Positions 57,442 to 64,000 of a stretch of 64,000 nt of DNA are shown one piece after another; the stretch's first letter is position 1; each line of letters starts with the position of its first letter. The notes under the pieces are model-generated. The model ran no database searches and was not told the origin of the DNA. It worked only from the letters and a program-made list of their open reading frames with translations. Made by a program: the position numbers and the translations under genes. The stretch comes from Dactylorhiza incarnata (Eukaryota; Streptophyta; Magnoliopsida; Asparagales; Orchidaceae), in assembly GCA_033032865.1 (NCBI GenBank), contig JAWHQI010000016.1:19083001-19147000 (forward strand). Reading direction: 5' to 3'.

Positions 57442-57530
57442 GGAAAGGGACGTTTGGGATTTCATCCCATCACACCTCCTAGTACCTTGCGAACCCTTCA
57501 CCGGGTAGCCCTTGGGAAGTCCAAGACTTG
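57442..57530 (+). other. Conserved structured module, copy D (in Athila)
   Basis: Stem GGACGU (57448-57453)/ACCUCC (57474-57479) with one C-C mismatch, inner hairpin GGGAU-UUC-AUCCC (57456-57468), CCTAGTACC, hairpin ACCC-UUCACC-GGGU, and GGGAAGTCCAAGA. Same spacing as copies A-C although this is a gypsy, not copia, element. Confidence 0.65.
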
Positions 57531-58645
57531 CAAAAATTGTTAAGTTTTAAAGATAGTTTCCTTTCTTTGTAAATAGTTTTTAATGTCAAAAATTCAAAAA
57601 AAGATAATATCAAAAAATTCAAAAAAAAAAGATAATATCAAAAATTCAAAAAATTCTTATATCCCTCCTTGTTGTTTTTGTGATTTCTTAGAAATCTAGT
57701 TGAGAATGTTTATAAGCATGTTTAAGTTTTTAATTGGCTAAAATTTTGCTTATCATAGTTTGTTAATTTTAAATTTGAGGTAATCTTGATTTAAGAATCA
57801 TCTTATGATTTTAAATTGATTAGAGAATTTTGTTAGCATGACTTCTCTTTTTATTTTTAAATGGCTTCATTTTGTAGTAAATTTCCTAAACCTCTTTAGA
57901 TTTCAATTATATTTTCTTCTAACTTCTTAGATCTTAGGAATTTTAATTTTACTAGAATTTGCTCTCAATATGATTTAAAGCTAGCTAGATTTATTTTCCC
58001 CTACCCTACCCCCTTTGATGGCATAAAAAAAATGTATTAAAAGATCATATGTCATGGGAATAAGAGAATAAAATTCATTATTCCCTAAAACATATGCACC
58101 CAAAATATTTGAAAAGATTATATGGCATGGAGTAAGAGGATAAAATTCATTACTCCTAAACCATATACATTTTGGGTTTTTATTAGAAGAGAAAAAAAAA
58201 GAGAGAAAAAAGGAAATTTCATGATAAATTCCATTTCCTCCATTCAAAAATGTCTCTTCTTATGCCAAATTTTATGAAATCCCCCTTAGCCAATTATCAT
58301 TGTTCTAGTTTTAGTTGAAAATTATGGAGAGAGCAATATTTAGTAATTTACTTTTCCTTAAGTTTCTTTTAAGGTAGAGTTCTTATAATTTTAATTTAAT
58401 TTAGTTTTATAATTTCTACAATTTTGTCAAACTACTTAATTTTCTTGAGAAGTTCTTGCCTAAACATTTTTCCCTCTTTTCAAATCATCATCATAATTTA
58501 GGACTTAACTCCCCCTTGAATTTACTCTTAATTTAACTTTTGGTTAAATGAAATTTTAGTTTTAAATTAAAATTTTTTAAGGATGTCTTATAAATTATGT
58601 CTCACACTTTTGCTCTGGAATAGCAAAACCTCAAGTATGAGGGTA
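57531..58645 (+). other. Athila 3' non-coding region
   Basis: AT-rich, no env ORF. Tandem GATAATATCAAAAATTCAAAAA words (57595-57650). Two related hairpins at 58046-58096 and 58119-58167. The PPT AAGTATGAGGGTATT ends at 58647. Confidence 0.7.
58046..58167 (+). other. Athila paired stem-loops
   Basis: Unit 1: CAUAUG/CAUAUG outer and GGGAAUAA/UUAUUCCC inner stems (58046-58096). Unit 2: UAUAUGG/CCAUAUA outer and GGAGUAA/UUACUCC inner stems (58119-58167). The loops are almost identical (GAGAAUAAAAUUCA, GAGGAUAAAAUUCA), and stem differences occur on both strands. Confidence 0.65.
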
Positions 58646-58647
58646 TT

Positions 58648-59907
58648 TGATAAGTAGTATTTTTATAACTTTTTAATAGAAATTTTTGTAAATATTTAAT
58701 ATGAATTTTCCTTTTTATGTCAATTTTAGGTTATAAGTAGTTCCTTTTGTAATTTTAATTCTAACTTAGCTTAATTTCAATTTTTGCAGAATTTTGGGAC
58801 AAATCGGGAAAAATGGCATGTCACGCCCTCGGTCACGCCCGTGACCAAGGGTGTGTAACCTGAAGATCAGTCCAGAATCGATGCCACGCTGTTTGAACCA
58901 GTCCACACCAAGTCACGCCCCAGGTCACGCCCGTGACCCAAAGTCACGCCCGTGACCGGGGGCGTGTAATCTTAGAATCTTCCACGTAGAGCCGCCGTCG
59001 AGACATGGAGCTGCAGTCGAGAAGTCAACTTGAGTCACGCCCGTGACCCACATGTCACGGCCGTGACTTGCCCGCGTGATCTCTGCTTCGCCGCCGCGCC
59101 AAATTCCAGCCCACGCCGCATTTAATGCAGCCGTCCAAAGTCACGGCCGTGACCCGACATGTCACGCCCATGACATGTCATTTCTCGCCGCACCGTCCAG
59201 AAAGCCCACGCCGCTGTCGGATCCGATGTGAATAGTGCAGTCACGCCCTTGGTCACGCCCGTGACCAAGGGCGTGTAGTCTGAATTTTTTTCCTATAAAT
59301 TCAGAGGTTCTCCTTGAGTCCAGGGTTCAGAATTTTGGAGTGGGGGAGGTGCTGCTAGAGCTGTTAGTGAGTTTTTCAATGCAATTGTTCATGTCTTTAA
59401 GCTTTCATGTCTTCCTTTTCAATTCATGCAATGTTTTAGTTTAACTTTCATGTACTAGCTCTTTTTAAGCTTGTAATCTTCATTTCCCTAGCTTTGTAAT
59501 CTCTCTTTAAGATTGTAATAGTTTTGATTTTCAATAAAAATTAGCTTACTCTCTTTCATTTGCTCTTTCTCCTTAAGTACTTCTCCTTTCATGCAACGTT
59601 AAGATTTCTTTCCTTGTTCCCCTCCACTATGTTGAGCATTAAGTCTTTTATTTATCGTTTTAATCATTCACTAAGTTTGCAAAATGTCTCTTTTTAACTA
59701 AGTAATCAAAACCTCCAAAATATTATTAGATAAGATAATAGTGATTTTCCTCGAAGTAGAAGTAATCAACGCGCCCCGTGGAATACGACCTTGGTATTTC
59801 CAAATATCCTATACTATAGACGATAAGGTACACTTGCCTTTATCGGATATAGTTTTGGAGAAAATCTCAACCTTTCACTAAATTTCAAAACCGAAAAATC
59901 TATATCA
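58648..59907 (+). repeat. Athila 3' LTR (1260 bp)
   Basis: Same as the 5' LTR with about 17 substitutions and one extra 19-bp unit TCACGCCCGTGACCCAAAG near 58925-58945, which adds one more palindrome. Followed by TSD CTGGA. Confidence 0.95.
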
Positions 59908-60300
59908 CTGGACCTCTTTTCCGCTTCCTTGAGGTGGCAAATCTCAAGAGAAGTTCTTTTCGAAGATCAGTGAAGCAAATAATTGATTGAGGTGGTAGCT
60001 TGAAAAATCATTCTCTTGCTTGACCGCTGAAGGATGAAGCTAATAATTTGCACTTGATCTCATCTGAGATGGTCCTCAAAGAGATAGCAGATTCGAAAGC
60101 TTGAATATGGCTAACAGGATCTTCTCCTCCAAAGAAGACAGGGAGACGAGGCTCTCTAAATCCATTAGGAATATGCTCCTGACAAACTTGATCTGAGAAG
60201 GGGGAAAGGTCTTGCTCCTTTTTTAAGGGAAGTGGTTGTTCTTCAAGAACTTGATGAGGGCTAGAACTCATTTTCACTTTAAGGAGCTGAATCTCACATC
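59908..60300 (-). pseudogene. gag: Tat-like gypsy gag, N-terminal part
   Basis: Minus strand frame 60277-60008: Met start, a Pro/Glu-rich leader, then FREPRLPVFFGGEDPVSHIQ, AFESAISLRTISDEIKCKLL, ASSFSGQARE, which is the Retrotrans_gag core start of Tat-lineage elements. A stop follows, then FKLPPQSIICFTDLRKELLL up to the Athila junction at 59907. The rest lies at 50303-49595. Confidence 0.75.
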
Positions 60301-60356
60301 TTCACTGCCCCTACTGTTCATTGACTACTCAAGATCAGAAGGTCGCGTATTAGTTC

Positions 60357-61133
60357 TATTGGCACCAAAAATATACCAAGTCCACACTTGCTCAAGCCGA
60401 AGGATAAGGTAGGTAATTGTTGAGTAGCCGGTTAGTTTGAGCCATGAGTGAAGGAGTGAGAGAGGAGGAAAAGAGATGGTCGCGAGCATGTGGCGAGACT
60501 AGATCTACCCGCCGCGGTGAATGCCTCTCTTGCGGAAGGCAATGCTATTGATTTATTACTTATGTTACAGCTGAAGTTATATTTAGATACATGAAATGAA
60601 AATAATACAGAGCTAGAAGATAAGAGCTGGTGGTCTGGGAAGAGATCGCTGAGGTCAATGGGATCACTTAGACCGCTGAGGTTTCCTGAGATCTGAGGGA
60701 GACCGCTCAGATCGCCAAGCTTGTCTGGGATCTGATGGAGACTGCCGAGGGTCAGCTTCTGAGACCGTTGAGGCCGCCTGAAGACCTGTAAAGGTCGACG
60801 CTGTCGCAAAAACGGAGACAACTCAGGCAGGTTGAGTTGGAGGCTTCCATCTCCCCTCCCCCGGTCCACTTCTGAGTACCCCCTCCCCTCTATTTATGGA
60901 CATGGGGGCCTGCCCAAATGGGAAGGTCTAAAAGTAATGGGTTGTCCGGGCCTGCTAAGATCGCTTAAGATCGTCGAGACTGCCTGGGACAGGCTGAGAT
61001 TGCCTGGGGTAGATAAGATCGCCTGGGGAAACTGAGATCGCCTGGGATAGGCTGAGACCAGCTGGGACAGGCTGTGAGCGCATATCACCTGCAATAGTCT
61101 GCTCGGAGTGGATCGCCGATTTCTGGGTAAATA
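60357..61133 (-). repeat. Tat-like 5' LTR
   Basis: Partner of 47216-48048. Starts TATTGGCACC (one mutation from TGTTGG) and ends GGTAAATA, then TSD TGTAT. Lacks the long C run. Minus-strand TATA near 60890. CTGAGATCGCCTGGG and GCCTGGGACAGGC words at 60975-61075. Confidence 0.8.
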
Positions 61134-61138
61134 TGTAT

Positions 61139-62930
61139 GAATGTTTAGCATGCCTCTAAGTATGAGTAATATTTTATGTTTGATAATGATTCATTCACTC
61201 AATTATTTTGATAACCTATATGTGTTTTTAATCTTATACTTGCATGATTGTGTAGTGTAATAACATAATAAACTAAAATGTATAAATAGATTACCTACAC
61301 AACATTGAATTATTTATTGTAATTCTTTGTATTTCATGCACTTATTCATTAGAGGAATGTGGTTTACAAATTAAAATTCTATGTTTGCAAAACAAGTGAA
61401 TTTGGAGTCCTTAGTCATTAAACTAAAAAGTAAATAAAATTTGACAAGGAAAACTCCACCAAGCACTACTCACCCTCCTGATAAGTCTTAATAAGAATTG
61501 TGAGGTTATGCACATTGGAAAGAATTGTAAGGGTCTTGTAGCAAACAAATACATCACTTCTCTTAGTATACCAGATCACAAAAATAAAATTAAAAGTAAA
61601 AAGAATAAATGTAATCCCCCAAACACTACTTTGCATCCTGATAAGTCTTAATAAGCATTGTGTGTGCAGAGCACCTTGGTAGTTGTACTCTTTATTCATG
61701 TGCATTGAAATATTATAGAAGTAATATTATTTGTGTATTTTAATTTTGTGTTATTCCATTATATTTGTCATGTGTTTTGATTAATTCACTTGTATACTTT
61801 ATCAAAACACTATTTTGTACACAACAGTATCTTTCATAAAACTTCTACTATGAGAATTGGATCCCAATGCACATCTATATAATTCTCTACAAACTTAAGT
61901 AAATGCACTAGATGATAAAGCATGGCTGTTACAATGTTTACTTTTATTTGAAATGCGAATTAGTTTACATTGTAGTTTCTATCTCTTTTTGATATTTTGA
62001 AATCATGCTTGCAATTCTACTTCTAAAATTTCAATGAAATAGCATCTCTTGGACTTTAATTGAAAACATCTTCGTATTAGGCTTAAAACTCATTATCTTA
62101 TATATGATTTTATTTTTTAAAAAGTTGTTTATAATTTAGAGTGCTTGCCATATTTTTTATGCTAACTACTCGTACTCAATCATGATTATTTATTTTCTCA
62201 ACAAGTGGTATAATATCCTTAACAAGTGGCATTTCTCTTGATTGTGTACTCCATTTTTATCACAATACTAGTACATTCAATCATGCATACACTTTCACAT
62301 CAAGTGGTATCAAGTGTTTATTCTTTTCAACAAGTAGCATCTTAAAATGAGATGTTTATTTTATAATTTCCACTGCATTACTTACTACTTTATGTCCAAT
62401 CATGCCTATATTTTATTAACAAGTAGTATCTACACATTACATCCTATTTTGTTCTCTACATAGATCTCACTACGTCTTATTGCATACACTCACCTCTGCC
62501 CTCTTTTGATACTGTCAAAAAGGGTGAGAATAAAATTGCATAAATTTAATAATTTAGGGAGAGTACAATAATAAATTCATAGAAAGCATCTATGTAGGGA
62601 GAGTATTCATAGGATGTGCATACTTTATTCTTTGCTCGATCATGAAAATCCTTCACTAAGTGGACACAACCTAATCTCACAATTATACACTCATCCCTAC
62701 CCACTTTTACTAATAACAAAAGGTGGAGAACAATTTGAGAAATCTAGTAGAATAGATATTTAGGGAGTAAATTATATGGGAACACTTAGGTAGGAGTACT
62801 CATATAGGAATACTATGCATTATTGCATTAAATCTATCACGCTGCAAACTTATTATTCATGCATATCTTTTACCGCACTTATCTATAAACACAAATAGTC
62901 TTAAACTCAGTAATTTTTTATACAGGTATT
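61139..62930 (+). mobile_element. Third TR-GAG relative, non-coding part, right piece
   Basis: Collinear with TR-GAG1 21207-23480 and TR-GAG2 39320-40900: GCATGCCTCTAAGTATGAGT, paired stem-loops at 61459-61518 and 61619-61679, TTGGATCC(C/T)AATGCA, and degenerate purine tracts (AGGGAGAG, AAAAGGTGGAG, 62520-62770) in place of GGGGGAG. The 3' LTR is missing; another LTR begins at about 62931. Confidence 0.65.
61459..61679 (+). other. Paired stem-loops in the third TR-GAG relative
   Basis: Unit 1 at 61459-61518 (weaker stems: CCAA/UUGG, CCUC/GAGG) and unit 2 at 61619-61679 (CCAA/UUGG, UGCA/UGCA), both with loop CUGAUAAGUCUUAAUAAG. Spacing 160 nt. Confidence 0.55.
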
Positions 62931-64000
62931 TGTTGTTAAAATTTTTGATTTGAACCGTTTAGGAGTAAGCAGGAGTTGCATCAACTGAGTTAAAGCCAAA
63001 CCACCAAACAACCACAATGCCAGACAGCAACACAAGAGACTTTATTGAATCACAAACTTTATTTACAGTGTGAGACATACATGGCGAGACATGATTCATT
63101 AGAATCACGAAGAAGAGAAGAACAAAACACACCAAAACAAATCTGGCGGCTAGACAAGCTGAGACCGCACAGACCACTCGACTCCAGAGGTCGTTCGGCT
63201 TGTCCTGAGACCGTGCGAACAAAAAACAGACAGACCGCCTGCACTGCAAGACCTCCACCTCAGACCGCACGAACTGGAGCTTTATTGGAACGAAGAACTG
63301 AAGCTGTCGCCAGACCACAACTCAGATCGCCTAATCGCTGAAGGTCGCCTGATCGCTGAGCTCACTGCGAACAGCACAAGAACAAACATAAACCAGTTCG
63401 CAGACAGACCGTTGCCGAACTATTTATTCAAGCCGCTGGGAATCACCAAGGAAGGAGACCGCAACCTGCTGACCGCAAACCTGCGAACACAACAAATAGT
63501 CAACTCGCTTCTGAGACCGCCCAACCTCAAAGTGAGACCGCACGAATTAACCCAGGCTCAGTTCTTACAGTTCTCGTTATAAATGATGGGTCATGCATCC
63601 CTATTTATAGGCGGGTAGGCGGATGTCGTCACCGCACAAATCAGGATGCAGTCACCACCCGTCAGATCGTCAGCGGTCTCATAAGGCAGACCGTGCGATC
63701 AGACCACTTGAACGACCATCCGACCAAGACCGCAGAACAGCAGGCAGATCGCGCACAAGTCGCGCGAACACCCGACCACGCACAAGATGCGCGGGCACAA
63801 GATCGCTCCTCCCTTAGATCACCAAGAGCAAACAAGAACCATCTGGCCGACTTAGAACAAGTCGCCAGATCGCCAAGCACAAACCGCCCGGACAGGCGGT
63901 CACACATAAGAACAGACCGCCCGGTCTTCCAACAGAGAAGACAGGCTAACCAGCAGATCAACTCGAGAACAGACTGCGGCTACAAAGAACAGACCGGCAT
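62931..64000 (-). repeat. Tat-like LTR running off the right edge
   Basis: Begins TGTTGTTAAAATTTTTG. Layout like the Tat-like LTRs: TTTATTGAATCAC...TTTATTTACAG near the left end, dense GAGACCGC/GATCGCC words, and a minus-strand TATA (CTATAAATAG, 63601-63610). No genuine ORF; the minus-strand frames 62959-63318 and 63662-63961 lie in LTR sequence. Left boundary and orientation are inferred. Confidence 0.5.

Larger units (their letters stand above)
50304..59907 (+). mobile_element. Athila gypsy retrotransposon, nearly intact (9.6 kb)
   Basis: LTRs 50304-51544 and 58648-59907, TSD CTGGA (50299-50303 and 59908-59912), tRNA-Asp PBS, gag and pol in one frame separated by a single TAA, a 1.6-kb 3' non-coding region and PPT. 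About 17 substitutions between LTRs by eye (~1.4%) plus one 19-bp indel, so a recent insertion. No env-like ORF. All pol motifs look intact, so this is the best candidate here for a recently active element and a possible helper for other Athila relics. Confidence 0.9.
47216..61133 (-). mobile_element. Gag-only Tat-like gypsy element (4.3 kb without Athila)
   Basis: LTRs 47216-48048 (3') and 60357-61133 (5'), TSD TGTAT. A gypsy gag on the minus strand is split by the Athila insertion, and two tandem-repeat arrays fill the space between gag and the 3' LTR. No pol motif in any frame. Non-autonomous, a gypsy counterpart of the copia TR-GAGs. The LTRs have diverged far more than the others here, so it is older than the Athila it contains. 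Confidence 0.75.

Noticed and set aside
62959..63961. Minus-strand ORFs of 99-119 codons, one with a hydrophobic stretch
   Set aside because: They lie in GC-richer LTR sequence full of GAGACCGC repeats, with no domain and low-complexity composition.

Overview
The window is plant nuclear DNA made almost entirely of LTR retrotransposons nested in one another. I see no ordinary host gene. Evidence for a plant: Ty1/copia Sirevirus-type elements with an extra 'envelope-like' ORF, Ty3/gypsy Athila, Tat-like and Tekay/Del-like elements, primer-binding sites for initiator tRNA-Met and tRNA-Asp, and a tRNA-derived SINE. The density and depth of nesting suggest pericentromeric or gene-poor DNA of a large angiosperm genome. 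I cannot name the species.

Layout. (1) 1-3903: minus-strand Tekay/Del-like gypsy element running off the left edge; its gag ends at the edge in a CCHC knuckle, and its 5' LTR is rearranged and carries three copies of a ~185-bp SINE. (2) 3904-4288: minus-strand fragment of a copia LTR. (3) 4289-9868: long plus-strand Del-like LTR (tentative) that cuts (4) 9869-12905, a decayed minus-strand Sirevirus pol. (5) 13297-33764: plus-strand Sirevirus in a tandem arrangement (truncated 3' end, LTR, gag-pol-env-like body, LTR). Its gag is split by (6) TR-GAG1, 16739-24651, a complete gag-only copia element with TSD GAAGA. (7) 34262-~45300: minus-strand Athila-like relic with a 3' LTR and an ATHILA ORF-1-like reading frame, split by (8) TR-GAG2, 35168-42049, TSD TCTAT. 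(9) ~45900-62930: non-coding part of a third, older TR-GAG relative, split by (10) a minus-strand gag-only Tat-like gypsy element, 47216-61133, TSD TGTAT, which is itself split by (11) a nearly intact Athila element, 50304-59907, TSD CTGGA. (12) ~62931-64000: another Tat-like LTR running off the right edge.

Four insertions have clean 5-bp target-site duplications. Approximate eye-counted LTR divergence agrees with nesting order: Sirevirus host about 4%, TR-GAG1 inside it about 2%, Athila about 1.4% inside a Tat-like element whose LTRs differ much more.

The most interesting material is non-coding. A ~90-nt module with compensatory base changes in its stem recurs in two copia gag-only elements, in Athila, and in the Del-like LTR, so it crosses two retrotransposon superfamilies. 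The TR-GAG elements carry a pair of stem-loops with a constant apical loop and changing stems; Athila carries its own pair; the Tat-like element carries nine ~80-bp and eight ~44-bp tandem hairpin units. The Sirevirus env-like ORF has its own TATA box behind copies of the LTR palindromes and a candidate 94-nt intron that rejoins its reading frame. All structure claims are read by eye from the sequence and have not been computed.
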